From: Euptelea pleiosperma | Lineage: Eukaryota; Streptophyta; Magnoliopsida; Ranunculales; Eupteleaceae | Assembly: GCA_035048495.1 (NCBI GenBank) | Contig: CM068553.1 | Location: 8,363,259 to 8,427,258 of the forward strand | Length of the DNA: 64,000 nucleotides | Direction of reading: 5' to 3' | In this document: positions 32,574 to 44,930 of the stretch, one piece after another | Layout: every line of letters begins with the position of its first letter | Position numbering within the stretch: position 1 is the stretch's first letter | Position numbers and translations under genes: made by a program | Notes under the pieces: generated by a model | Database searches by the model: none | What the model saw: only the letters and a program-made list of their open reading frames with translations | Told to the model about the DNA's origin: nothing

Positions 32574-33539
32574 TTTCAGTTTAAGGGGCCCACAAGTTGA
32601 ATGGTCTGATAGATATAGATTAGGTCAGGCCTCCAAATAGTTCGGTGGTCCATAGAATCCAAATAATTATGGATACTACGTGTCAGCAATTCATATGGTT
32701 ATGGACTGGGCTTACAGGTGGCGTGGTCCAGGTAGACACAGGGTCGAGCCATGTATAAACTAGTTCTCTCTAGCTAGGTCGACCAAGGGGTGCATGGGCG
32801 GCATTCATGTGGATCAGTGGGCATGAAAGAGTGCCACGTGTCATTAGAAAATGAGGACTTGGCGGGTGGACGAGGTTCCGTTGAAATTTGGTCAATAGAA
32901 AATGAATCTTCTGTTGGTCATCTTCTAAAATTTGTTCCATCAAATCCATCGATCTTGACAAGGTCTTGTGTTGTTTTATGATCTTCAACCATCGATGGGC
33001 CGGGCCATTAATTTGTTGCTTTAAATTTGTTAGGAATAATAAAATAAAATAAAGAAGAAGAAGAAGTAGAATCAAGCTTTGAGGTGCTGAACAATCCTAC
33101 TCTAATGGTGATTAGAGCATGCAAATGGGTTTTCACGATTTTGCTTTCAGTTTGTTATCATTTCAATTTTGAATTTCTCCAAAAAACAAGGAGAGAGCGG
33201 AAAATGCCAAGTATAGAGGATATTCTGAATTACACACACTGCTCTCTCCAAGAGTGTATCGAACTTGAACATCGCGTCGCAAAAAATATTCTTTAAATTC
33301 AAGGCAAATGCTGCCCCAACTAAATTGTAATGCCTTGATGCTAATGATAGTTTCGTAGAAGGTTCTTTCCTTTTCTCATATTTCTCGACATCCATAATAT
33401 ACCCTAGATGACACTAAACGGCACCATCCTCCATAGAAGTTTTCCCCTAGCTAATAGAACAATTTTAGGCTAGCCTCCCAATAATGCTCCAATGGAAAAA
33501 AAAAAAAGTGCAAATTGAGTTGTTGGATGAATGTTTAAA

Positions 33540-35450
33540 ATTTTACCTTGTCTCCAATTCCGATGAGGACCACCTGCTGTGGAAACACTCTCAATCGGGT
33601 ATATTCTCTCAGTAAAATCATTTTACGAGATCTTAGCTTCTTCACCCATTACAACCCCATCCCATTTCCCTAGATTGGTAATTTAGAAATCAAAAGCTCC
33701 ACTGAAAGTTCGCTTCTTTGCTTGGGTAGTCTCTCTAAACTAAATTCTTAAGGTAAAGAACTTGATTGTTAGAAAATGGATAGTGGTGGACTTTTGTGTC
33801 ATGTGTAAGGCCAGCGTGAGAGTATTAACCATCTTCTCGTGCATTGCAAGTTTGCTAGACAGGTGTGGATGTTTTTCATATCTCACATGAGCATTGCTTG
33901 GGTTTGTCCGGCATCGGTAGGAGCGGTGGTGGAGAGTTGGCCTCAAGTTACTAGGTCGACCAGAGGTAAGCTACTATGGTAGATGGTGCCCTTAACAATC
34001 ATTTGGGGCATATGGATCGAGAGGAATAAGGGAACCTTTGAGGGGGAATTAGAGTTCTCTCTCCGAAGTCATTTTAAATATCAAGGATCTACTATTTCGA
34101 TCGGTTAGTGATAAGTCATCATTTTATGTATTTTTACCCTAATTTTTCTTAGTTAATTATTAGAATTATTATACATAAATCCTCAAACTTACATGAAAAA
34201 TAGGATGTTCTCTTTTCACTAATTGTATATTAGATTTCTCTTAATAAATTAATTACTTTATATTAATAATCTTATTTTATTAGGTACTCGAGCCCATGAC
34301 TAAAGCGAGCATAAGTCAAGCACAAAAGCCTAAATCTTAGCAAAAGGGTTGACTACGTTGATAGGCAGAGAAGTGGGCAAAAAGTTAGGGTCAAGAAGTG
34401 GGCCAATGTAGTGGGCTAAGTTGGTGGACTAAGTATGGACCAAGGTAGTTGAGATTACAACAAAATGAACTGTCTAAATTACAAAGGCATGAGGATGACT
34501 TTCCAAAAATAAAATGATGGTTTTGGTTTTGAAATTTAAAAATGATGTTTAAGAAATAAATATCTTATCAAAAGAAAAATTCATTTTGAAAAATAGAATA
34601 ATATTTTATTGGTTTTCAAAATGAAGTTTTAAAATAATAAATTAGTAACTGATTCCATATTGAAAAATAAAAGAATATTTTATTGATTTTCAAAATGAAG
34701 TTTCAAAACAATAATTAGGTGAGTAATTCTATTGAGAAAAGAAAAATATACTTTATATAATTATTTTCATCTTTGAAAATATTTTTTCTAAGAAAAGAAA
34801 GTCTTAATTCACTAAAGATGTAAAGAATGTTACAATGGATGATGGAATGAGTTCTCCAAGGGGCTACTTTTTGGCTGACGATCTTTCTCGGTTACATAAA
34901 TCTTACGGCTACAGTCTTCTATTGGCATCAGATCTCCTTTTCATTTTTTTTTTATTTCTTTTAGTCTTTTATTTGTTCTTCTTGTAATTTTTTTTCTTTT
35001 TTTTAGTTTAGTTTTAATTATCAAGTGTAATGTTTTTCGGTCATTAAAGAGATTGACAACCTCTGTTGATGATCGATAAAAACTCGTTCTCTTAAATTAA
35101 AGTTATAAAGTATTTTTTTGTTAAAATTATTTTTGGTTGATCAGGTTAATTCATTATTCCTCCTACCTCTCTATGGTTCAATCCTTATATTTGCAATATA
35201 CATAAATCTTTGATTTGACTTTTACAGATTTTGAGTTTGATTTGACTGTAAGTTACAACGATCGAAAAAAATACTGTCAGTCAGTTAGTATTTCATATCA
35301 TATGAAAGACATTTTTTTCAGCAATATGGTGTTCAGATTTGAGCATGTGTTGTTTTGAATTTGTTCTGTTTTTATTTCTTGTACCTTTTGAGATCTTCTC
35401 GATCTCCTTCTTTTAATGCAATTCTGGATTTATCAAACAAAAAAAAAAGA
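33540..35450 (+). pseudogene. LINE 3' remnant split by a solo LTR
   Basis: From about 33550 the translation, with frame changes, gives DEDHLLWKHSQSGIFSVKSF, then DFCVMCKAS, HLLVHCKFARQVWM and IIWGIWIERNKGTFEG: the end of LINE ORF2 with zf-RVT. It is interrupted at 34109-35283. After that it resumes with ISYHMKDIFFSNMVFRFEHV, comparable to EDMVFRWEAIM in other copies, and ends in a tail with CTTCTCGATCTCC and an A run at about 35440-35450. Confidence 0.8.
34109..35283. mobile_element. Solo LTR, 1175 bp
   Basis: Begins TGATAAGTCATCATTTTATG and ends ATACTGTCAGTCA (TG...CA), flanked by an exact 5-bp duplication, GTTAG, at 34104-34108 and 35284-35288. Joining the flanks restores the host LINE. 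No internal retrotransposon sequence remains, so it is a solo LTR left by recombination. The start resembles LTRs of plant Gypsy elements, but the superfamily is not certain. Confidence 0.85.
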
Positions 35451-36785
35451 AGCTCCAATAGACTCTAGCAGAACCTGAAAATGGTCCACTTGTGCTAAAA
35501 AGTATGACAAAATCTGTTTGGCGAAATTATAATACAATAGAAGATGATTTGTATTCTTATCATTGAACTTATACATTACATAATATTTGACCAAAATCAA
35601 CTTTCTAGCAATCAAATTCTCAATAGTTAGTAATTTATTTAAAAATGCGACCTAGGCAAAGAAACGAATTTTTGACAATAGTTTCAATTTTCAAAGGACA
35701 TAGCAGGTACAGATGTAAGTGAGAGGAAATGGTTAAAGATTCATAAAAGGAGCTCACCGAGAAAAATCCCAATTTGGAATGAGCCCAAGATATTCAGTAA
35801 GTGTGAATATGCAACCAATAGAGTGGTGGTGTTTTTCTTGCTTGTGTAAGGGCTGATTTAGCTAACCCTCGTTGGATTCTCAGAATCCACGGCCAAGCAC
35901 ACGACTCCCCGAGAGGGGTCACAAAAAAGTCCTAATGGTGTCAATGGGTTGGTTCCAATTTGGGCACTAATGTATCTAGAACCGGAATTATGTATGATGG
36001 TTTGGTTCCTATTAGTTCTAGTACCAGAGTAAGTGGTTCTAGAACTGAAAACAATAATTATCCAGCTCTTTGATCAGGTGCCGGGTACTCATATGTTGTG
36101 TAAAAAACATGAAAAATTAAATAAAATTATTTCCATTAATTATATGCTTTGTTTCGAGCCCTATCGATATTGAGTATTTTTGGGTCTTCTGAAATAGTTA
36201 GTATCGAACTGGGATAATCGAGATGGATTCCTACAATCCACACCCCAAGTAAAGTAGAGCATAAAACGGGTCAGATGTAGGTAGATTCAGATCAAAATCT
36301 AACTTTGAAGAGCATGATCCATATATGAATCAACCATAATCCATATTAGAAGATTCGTATTCAACCCACATATGTGGCTCAAATGCGATCGATCCAATTC
36401 AAAATGATAAAGTTTATAAGGATCCAAGTCCTAAACCTAAGATCCGATCCTAATCAAATTCATACTCGCATGATCCAAATTCAACCCTTGAATGGGACTA
36501 ATTTACATGGATCCATTTTTATTCGGTCACAGATCAAACGATCCAAAGCCATAAAACACGGGTTTGAATAGGATCAGATGTCGGGTCAGATCCGCCCCAT
36601 TTGATGTCGTACAGCAGAGCAAACTAAGACGCTCCTCCTTTCTCCTGCCATTGTCTGCTCATCAAATCACCATAATTACTAATGACACCGTCCTCTGTTG
36701 TACGGTACGGGATGATGATGATCATAATAAAACGGCTGGTTGCTCCTGGTTGGCTGTGGCTGTACACTGATCTCATGTCTACTCA
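35451..36785. other. Non-coding stretch
   Basis: No supported gene. 36220-36600 is rich in GATCCAA/GATCAGAT motifs, like subterminal arrays of DNA transposons, but ends could not be defined. Confidence 0.5.
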
Positions 36786-37162
36786 CAAGCAAAACTTGGC
36801 TAACCGGCGACGGTCACTGACCGCTCACAATACGATCCACGTGGCACTCTTTTTAGATGACACTGACCGTATGGATGTTTGGCTAATCCTTAGGTGGACC
36901 TATAAGCTAAAAATCAACTTGATTAAAAGCGTTATATTGGAGTCATTTTAATGAATTGATTTTAACCGTGGGAATTTTAGCATCATACAAGATCGAAAGG
37001 TTTGAAATCACTAATCAGGCTGATTTTTGGTTTGTAGGTACCGGGTCCACCTACAACCAGGGATTGGTCAAACATCCATACGGTCAGTGCCTTCTAAAAA
37101 TGCAACACTTGGAACATATTATGGGCCGTTAGCGAGCGTCACCGGTCAGCCAAGTTTTACTC
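36786..37162. mobile_element. Type A palindromic Mutator-like MITE, 377 bp
   Basis: The right end GGTCAGCCAAGTTTTACTC and the left AAGCAAAACTTGGCTAACCG are inverted repeats. GTCTACTCA (36777-36785) and GTCTACTGA (37163-37171) form a 9-bp duplication with one mismatch. The inner motifs CTGACCGTATGGATGTTTGG and CAAACATCCATACGGTCAG are intact. Confidence 0.85.
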
Positions 37163-37797
37163 GTCTACTGATCATAATATGCTACGCACCGACTCAGTAC
37201 GATATCATTTATTTTGCCGCGGAAAACAGAAATCTTTGAATTTGAAATCGTACTGGAGTGGGGCCAAGAGGGCGTACTGAGCAAAGGTCGACCAGGAACC
37301 GAAGTTGCCAAGAGAATCTGCCACGTGTCAACACAAAATGACGAAAAAGTGGGACCTTGTGCTTATAAACACAAAGAATGGAAGCTGTACCTGGCCATTG
37401 ACAGGCATCTCTAGACCGGGCCAGGTGAAGATAAACCCGGCCTAATTTTGAAACCAGTATGACCTGGCCTGTGAACGAGTCAACCATTATTTTTTATTTT
37501 AAAATAATTATTTCTTATGAAAATACATGATGTCATGGGTGGACTGGTTGAACCGGATTGACCCGAGTTTACCCTTTGGTGGTTCGATGATTGGTCCTTT
37601 AAACATTGGTTCAACCCAAGTCGGCTACGGTTTATACCTAAATTTACCGAAACCCGACAAATCACAAACGAGTTTAGTGAATTAAGTGGCTCATTTGCAA
37701 CATTATATATTGTCTATTCTTACTCAAATTGTTGTAATTTGCAGACTACAGTAGGTCAAATTCCTCCTGCATGAGCACTATGTTTGATGGTATGAGG

Positions 37798-37930
37798 CAT
37801 GGTTTAAAATCGGCCGTTATAACGGATTCGGACCTCCCCCCTTACTTTATCTACCTTTTAAATGCTCAAAAAATTATAACAGCCGTTATTTTCTATTATT
37901 TTTCCGTTATAATGGCCATCTCTATCAGAC
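37798..37930. repeat. Fragment of the CATGGTTTAAAA / CGGCCGTTATAACGG MITE family
   Basis: Starts CATGGTTTAAAATCGGCCGT, followed by TATAACGGATTCGGACCTCC, as in the element at 28121. CCGTTATAATGGCCATC lies near 37905. The right terminus is missing. Confidence 0.7.
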
Positions 37931-38557
37931 AGAGACTAAAACCCGGTTTTTTTTTTCTTATTTTCTGAGAAGTAATCAGGGCATTTTTACTAGGTCAACA
38001 AATCATCAATTTCGATCTAGAAACTAGAGTACAGTCAGGGATATACCCTATTTTAACCATGGTTAGAGTTTGGGGGGACAGATGTGTTAAAAATACTGAG
38101 AGGGCATTTTAGAACTGCTCCCTTAGAAATAAGGGAATTAATAAGAGCTCCCTGTACTTTATAAAATAGATATATAAGTCACTTTTAATAAAGAGAAAAG
38201 TTTCATGTGGAGGAGGAGCCCTTTTGTAGGTAGTACCTGTGGGAGAGGAGCTTCTTAGGTTCACATGGTCTCCCTCTGCCTCTGTCATGTACAGGTGACG
38301 TGAGATGATACCACAAACTCTTTACATACAAAGAAAAAAAAAAAAAAAAACGCTCCACGTAAAGAAAAGACTAATTGATAGTGGTTCGAAGGTGACCAGC
38401 CTTAACTTTGAAAAATCTATTTAAGACAATTAGCACAGCCTTTTGTGTAAAGCCGGCCACCTTGTTTCGAAAGCCAAAAAATGGGGCCAACCAAGGTCAG
38501 TCTCGTTCTAGTTCTTCTAGTCTGTGTTTAGTAATAGTGCATGTCGGGCTACCTTTA
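37931..38557. other. Non-coding stretch
   Basis: No gene or repeat end can be supported here. There are two A-rich runs (about 38333-38350 and just before 38600). Confidence 0.5.
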
Positions 38558-39167
38558 TGTTGCGTTTGGTTTGCAGAAAAAAAATAAAATAAAATAAAAA
38601 AATAAAAAGCGAACTTGATGTATGTTTTTTTCTCGAATTATTTTAAATTGTGTTTGGTGTGAAGAGGAAAAAAAAATAACAAAAACGTACAAAAGGGAAA
38701 ACTAACCGATCAACTTCAAGTCGGTCAGTTGATTTTACGCTGTTATCTCCCCCCTCTCTCTCTCTCTCTCTCAACTTCCTCGCCTATGCACACCTCTCCA
38801 CCCCCGTTACCGCCACCACCTGCTCGATGTTTCCTTGGCCATCACCGCCACCTCTCTCTCTCCATTGAGTACAAATGAGCAAGCCAAGTGGCATCGACTA
38901 GTCCATTATAGATCAATGCTCTCCATTGGCCACATCCCCTCCGTCGTTGATGTTGTTGTAGGAAAATACTCCATAGCCGTCAAAAATTAGGAAGTCTATT
39001 CTTATGGCTACCGATCGATGCGTCCGTCTTCGAGAAATCTGCCTAACCAAACGACTATTACTATGCCTGCCTTCCTTAAGGAAACCCTAGGCATATCTAC
39101 CTTGTACACAACATGAACCAAACTCATACACTCTAAATTCTGAATTTTTCACCAACCAAACGCGGCC
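38558..39167. mobile_element. PIF/Harbinger-type MITE, 610 bp
   Basis: Left TGTTGCGTTTGGTTTGCAG; right, reversed, GGCCGCGTTTGGTTGGTG; TTA at 38555-38557 and 39168-39170. The interior has a (CT)n run and CCACC-rich text but no recognisable gene. Confidence 0.82.
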
Positions 39168-39170
39168 TTA

Positions 39171-40348
39171 AATGGTCCTTGTTTTTCTAATTCAAGTAAA
39201 AAAAATTGTATTGGCTTTAGCTTTATAAAACATATTGTAACACTGAACTAGTTAAGAAAAACATAAAAAAAGGCTCAGGCTCCAAGGATCCCTTTTTTCT
39301 GACCCCTCTCGAGAGTCGGACTCAAGACCTAGATTTCAAGAATTCAACGGAGGTTGATAGAGCTGAGCTGGCATTCACTTAATGAAATAAGTAAAATTAC
39401 CGTTGGATTTTACGAATCCATGACCCCGGGCCTGACACCAAAGAGGGGTAAGGTAAAGGGGGGCTCTCGAATCTCTCTTTTCTAAAAGCTCTTTTTCCCT
39501 CTCTGTGGTTACTCCCAAACACACAACTCTATGGCAATAGAGCGCAAATAATCTCTTACCTATCCTTGAGAAAATTCTAACTCCCACTCTTATCGACAAG
39601 TCTCCTCCTTGGAATCCCATTACCATTAAATTGTAATCGAATAAAAGACCAAAATACTCCCCATTTTTTTTTTTTTTATCTTCTTGGGAGCATTGTAAGA
39701 GGTATAAATAGCAAAGATTATGAGTTTCTTAGTGATATTTTGGTGTTTTTAAAAAAGGAATTAATAGTTGGTTAATGGTGATAAGGGGGTATTGCTAATA
39801 ACCAAAAAGTAGAAGGGCGTCTTTCTAATTGACCATATTACCTAGGTGATGGTACTAAAAATATCATAATGAAGGGATGATGGGTGTACTCTCATGTCTC
39901 ATCAAGAGTGCTGATCCCTAATAGCCTCCTCACATTTAAAGGCCCTACGGAGAAGGAATCGCATTGTAAAGCGAGCTGGTGAGAGGGTGAGACCGTGAGA
40001 TCGTGGTCATTTCGTCATCTCCTCCTGCATTTCTTCCACTCATTTCAATTCCCAATGAGAGGTGTTGGGGGAGATAAGAAGAGATAACTCTTAGTCTTAC
40101 ATACAAACGTTTTGTTCTACCAAGTTATTTGGAAATTTCTTTTTTCTTCTCCCATGGATCCGCTTTTCCCGCTTCTCAGACTCTCCTCAGACTCGATATT
40201 AAACCCTTTTTGCTTTTCTTTCTCCAATACTACTATCCCACTGAGCTGAGGTTTCCTACTGTCTTTTTCATTCCGATTTCTCTCTCTCTCTCTCTCTGCT
40301 TTTCTTCACTCTTTTTTGTCCCCAAAGAAGCAAATTTTAAGGATAGTT
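39171..40348. other. Upstream region of the TRM-like gene
   Basis: Contains no supported gene. From about 40130 it is pyrimidine-rich with a (TC)n run near 40281-40297, as in plant 5' untranslated leaders. No TATA box was assigned. Confidence 0.45.
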
Positions 40349-42238
40349 ATGGGTAGAGAGTGGTATTGGGGTGGTAGGTCTACTAAGAGAAAAGAGACAG
40401 AGAGCCCTGGTTGCATGAATGGCGTACTCCAACTCTTTGATTTCCAACATTTTCAGCTTCCCATGAGTCACCAACCCTGTTTCAAGCCTAGCTCCTTCAT
40501 ACAAGAAGAACCCATTATCCTGAAAGGTAAAAACTATCTTTCTTCTACTATCTTTAAAAATGTTTCTGGATTTTGAGTAATGGGGTTTGTGTAATTCAGG
40601 TGTAGAAGCACCAAGAAATAGCTTGGAGTCAGAAGAAGGTCTGATTATGGGAGCTGCGTCATTATCTTCTTCAGAGATGAAAGAGGAAGAGAGAAATATC
40701 CCAGTAAGGAACGAAAAATTAAATACAGAATGTTATCTCATGCAATCATGAAGTCTAAATCAAAAACTTCCTGTTGTACCCTTTTCTTTTTACAGATGGA
40801 TAGAGCGGCAGGAAGAGGAGGAGGTCATTCAATAGCTCGATCGGAGGAGCTATATTCTTCCGAGAGCAGTAGCTCTCCAAGGACGAAGACCCCAAATCTT
40901 GTAGCTCGGTTAATGGGTCTGGATCTCTTACCTGAAACATTCTCTCCCTCTCCATCTCCATCTTTTTCATCTCGCCAACCCCTCCAAAGTAGAACCACGA
41001 CCACAACCATCGACAAGAAGAAAAACAAGAACAATTTTGTGGAGACGGAAGTGAGGTACGAGATGACAGGATCGCGTTCATTGCCAGACACACCAAGGAT
41101 ATCATCAGCGAGAAGATCAGATGTTGATAACAGACTTTCTCTTCAAATCAACAAAGAGAACATTATGATCAATGAGGAATTTGATTACTTTAGCGGAGTC
41201 TCTGCAAGAGAATCGTTCCTCTGTTCGCCTTCCTTGACGACGAAGCAAAGAAAGAAAGAATGGAGAGTAGTAGAAGAAGATAACAGAAGTCCGAGCAACT
41301 ACGCTCGACAGATAGTGAAGCAAGTGAAAGAAAGTGTTAGTAGAAAAGTGGGTGTTGATATAACAAACACCGTCGCCAGCAAAAACAAGTCCATCGAAGG
41401 AGACGGTCAGACTCTCAAATCCAAGAAACCAAGGCCGAGCCCAGATAACCAATCAACACCATTGTGTTCACCCCGGCTCAGGTTCTTGGAGCCAAAGAGC
41501 AAACCAGTCTCAATTTCCCAAGATCAACCCATCAAGTCTCCAAGACCCTTATCGAAACCTCGCCTCCTCTCAGTCTCACCACCACCTCCACCACCACCAA
41601 CTTCCTTAGTTAGCTATCAAACAAAAGCATCAGTCTCACCACCACCACCATCTTCCTTAGTTAGTTATCAAACAAAATCAAAAGTTTCTGCAAAGCCCAA
41701 AATCGAGAAATGCAAGAAACCCAGTTGCGAACGTAGAGAAACGTTTGTTCGAACATCTTCAACAACAAAAGCAAATCTGAATCTCTCAGATAAGAAATCA
41801 AAGAAAACTCCAATATCAAACGACCTTGTTCCAGCAAAGAAAGTGGTAATTTTATTTTTTTTAGCTATAATCATCAATTTTCGCTTTTTTTTTTCATTGA
41901 AATTCGATTTAAAGATCAGTATTTTCATGAAATCTTACTTGTTTACACAGTCAAAAGCAGTTCAAGCTTCAAAACCGAGTTCACAGTTATCTAGTGGTTC
42001 GAGCCGGTCGTCGTACGAGCAACAAGCGACACCAGATCTCGACGATCGAGACGACAGCACGAACAGAAGAACCGGTGATAGTGCGGAATTCCGGTACGTA
42101 AGCGAAATCCTCAAATGTACGGGAATCGAATGGGACACAAATGTTTCCTTCACAAGATGCAGATGGTTCTCCCCCTGTCATCCTCTCCACCCTTCACTCT
42201 TCCACCACCTCGACCACTCATTCCTCTCCATCACCACA

Positions 42239-42270
<32 letters not shown>

Positions 42271-42769
42271 CGATCAACATCTCGGACCGTTACGGCATCA
42301 ATGCAACAGAAAACTACTATTCCAACTGCTCGACGAAATTCTTGCGGAGATTCTGAGACCGTACCTGAACATGAAGCCATGGCTAAGCTCCATAAACAAT
42401 ACTTCTTCCTTTGTTCACAAGCAAGTGAGAGGGGATCAGCTTCTGCAACAGTTGTGGTCGGAAATTCGGAGTTTTCCATCGGCGAATTGCCAGATTCTCC
42501 AGGACATCGATGCCTTGATCGAGAAGGACCTTCCCATTGCTAACATGCGCACGTTGCCCATTTCTGAAGACAGCGAGTCGATCGTGTTCGAGATCGAGCG
42601 AGATATTCTCGACTCACTCGTTCTTGAAACCGCCGCTGCAGTTTTTGCTCCGCCCTGCGAGGTGGTGGAAAAAAAGCTGACGTCACTACCACCCCCGTTC
42701 CGTACAGAAACGGCGCCACAATCTCAGTGGGCAGGATCTGACACGCACGTCACATGGGCCTTCACGTGA
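40349..42769 (+). CDS. TRM/LONGIFOLIA-like DUF4378 protein
   Basis: Four GT-AG exons: 40349-40526, 40600-40703, 40796-41845 and 41951-42769; 716 residues. It begins MGREWYWGGRSTKRKE and has GVEAPRNSLESEEG across the exon 1/2 junction. Residues 129-136 are LVARLMGL, the motif shared by TON1-recruiting (TRM) and LONGIFOLIA proteins, which organise cortical microtubules and cell shape. GSRSLPDTPRISSARRSDVD and NYARQIVKQVKESVSRKVGV are further family blocks. A proline-rich repeat (SPPPPPPPTSLVSYQTK, then SPPPPSSLVSYQTK) lies mid-protein. Residues from about 491 (FRYVSEILKCTGIEWD) to about 660 (NRKLLFQLLDEILAEILRPY, IVFEIERDILDSLVLETAA) form DUF4378. A poly-Thr run from an (ACGACC)n repeat interrupts it. 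A start inside intron 2 (40730) would miss the conserved first exons. Microtubule role is inferred from the family. Confidence 0.88.
42239..42271. repeat. (ACGACC)n coding microsatellite
   Basis: A hexamer run inside the last exon of the DUF4378 gene, encoding consecutive threonines. Length changes by whole units keep the frame. Confidence 0.9.
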
Positions 42770-43865
42770 CGAGATGCCATTCGATGATGTGGGCCCAGAT
42801 TCCATTATCGGGAATTGAGACAGCTCTCCGAGCTGCCACGTTGAGGGATTGTTAGCTACAATCGCCGACGTCAGTTGCAACAAGATATCAGGAATCTCAT
42901 AGAACAATGATGTCATAGATCCAGTTGTAAGTTAATAAAATATCACCTCAATAAAAGCCGTTGGATAATAAAATAATCAATTGGTTTAAATTGAGGTAGT
43001 ATTTTGTTATTTAAATATACACCGTAGATGATCTTGAAGATCCGGAAATGACATCACAGGCCAGGATTACAGAGAGGACTGGAAGGGAAGAGAATAATAT
43101 TAAATATAGTGGTAGTTTTTCACTGTTCCAGAGAAGAATCAGTCAGGTGACGATTAAATACGTGTCAGATGCTGGTTAGCTTGATCTGGCCAACTGGGTC
43201 CTCTTGTCTGCTACAACAACCGGTGATGAAAGCTACAGTTGCTGACCCCACTGCACATGGTGGTGTAGTAAATAGTAGGAGTAGTGGAGATTGAGCGGGA
43301 AATTCAAATGTGTATGTAAATAGAAAAATAAAAATAAAAAAAAATGTAAATATGGAACGTTAGTGTAACATGGTTTTGATTCAGATGGGGTCAGATGTTG
43401 TGTTTTATTACTAGTTTTGGTGAAGAACACGAGGTGCGACAAATGACTTAAGACCCATTTAATGGCGGGTGTGGAGCAGTTAAGGGTCAGAGTACTCCTT
43501 AAAGGTTGCAAGGGTTTGGGGGTAAAAACTGATTTCCAAGAGGGGGGAGGAGGGGAGGGGTGTTTTCTTTGCCATTGCTTCTGGTTTCTTATTAGGGTTG
43601 GAATCTAGTTAGAAAAGAACTGCCCAATTGTAGTAATATTAGGTCTGAAATTAATGAAAAATGAATGGGAAAATGGCCAATTGGCCATATCCATGCATTT
43701 TGATTGTTATTCGATAATGATTATGACCATATATAGTTTGCGATTCTACTGATAGCATGCAAAAAATATGGTACGGGAAAAGTTTGAGTATAATTAATTT
43801 ACGTTTGTCCTTCAAAATTCGGCAAAACAAAAAAAAGGATATTGAAGCATTTTATTTTATGAATG
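42770..43865. other. 3' flank of the DUF4378 gene
   Basis: No gene seen. AATAAAA at about 42934-42955 could serve as polyadenylation signals. The rest is AT-rich. Confidence 0.4.
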
Positions 43866-44930
43866 ATTTTTTTTTTTTTTGCTAAGTGATGATCTATATT
43901 GAAGAGAAAGAAAAACAAATAAGGAATATACAAAGGCCACAGGGAGGAAGAAGAGAGGCACGACATGTGCAAACCCCTTATTTAGTCTGTTACCAAGAGA
44001 GAGAAAAAATCAATTAACAAATCTATAGTAAGTAGCTGAAGGATCCTTGACTGACTGAATGAAAGGAGGTCTACCATCTATCCACTGCCTTGTATTGCGC
44101 GGGAGGTTGGAAACTTCCTCAGCACAAACATTAGCTCCAATGATTTTCTGCCAAGTTGAGCTCATCCAAAACCATTCATATATTTTATTTAATCAAATTC
44201 CATTTACTCTGCACTTTCCAAGGAACTTCATCCTTAAGAAAGTCCATTATGGTGGCTTGCGAATCTAACTCAACCCATATATATTCGCGTCAAGCCTTTA
44301 GATAAAGCGAAAGTCGCACCCTCAACAATAGCATGCATGGCATGCGGAGTATAACACTCCCTAAGCCTCCAATAAGTGCCCCTCTAATAGAACCATTTCC
44401 TCTCTAATCAATACCCCAAAGCCGCCAATTCTAGGATTGCCTCGAGAAGATCCATCACAATTTAAGCTTAATTGACCCTAGTTGAGGAATCCAAGCACAC
44501 GGTCTAACAGATGGAACCTTTCAAGGCTTGAGTTCAATACCAATTCTGAGTTCATATAGCACAAACCACATCTCGAAGCAAGTTGCAACCCTTTAACTTG
44601 CAGACGATTGTCATTAGGTAGCTTCCCAAGAAGGATTTTCCATGCTAACGTAGTAGTACATGGATACAGATCGACATTCGAAATTCATTTGAACTAAGCT
44701 ACTTTCGAATGCTTTTCACAAATCGCCTCATATGCCAATTTGATTGAAAAAACCACCCTTAGATAACGCCTTCCAGACTCATTTATCCTCACTATCGAGA
44801 AATGGACCATGTAAATGATTGAGACTAACACCAGCTTGCTGAAACACATCATGCACAGAGGAAGGGATTTCCAATTTTCAATTCACAAGAAGACTACTAA
44901 CATGAGCACAATATTCTTCTCGTAGCCAAA
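43866..44930 (-). pseudogene. LINE remnant on the minus strand: zf-RVT and RNase H
   Basis: Reading the minus strand from about 44900: TTLAWKILLGKLPNDNRLQ, CGLCYMNSE, LNCDGSSRGNPRIGGFGVLI, then HAIVEGATFALSKGLTR-like text. The 'NCDGSSRGNP.IGGFGVLIR' block is the RNase H domain found after zf-RVT in one branch of plant LINEs. Stops and frame changes are frequent. The T run at 43868-43881 is the poly(A) tail of the minus-strand copy. Confidence 0.78.

Noticed and set aside
39375..39626. 83-codon minus-strand frame upstream of the DUF4378 gene
   Set aside because: No recognisable motif, no conserved neighbours, and composition like the surrounding non-coding DNA.
40730..40795. Start of the DUF4378 protein inside the long open frame at 40730
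   Set aside because: This lies in intron 2. The family begins MGREWYWGG at 40349, with two short exons and good splice sites before 40796.
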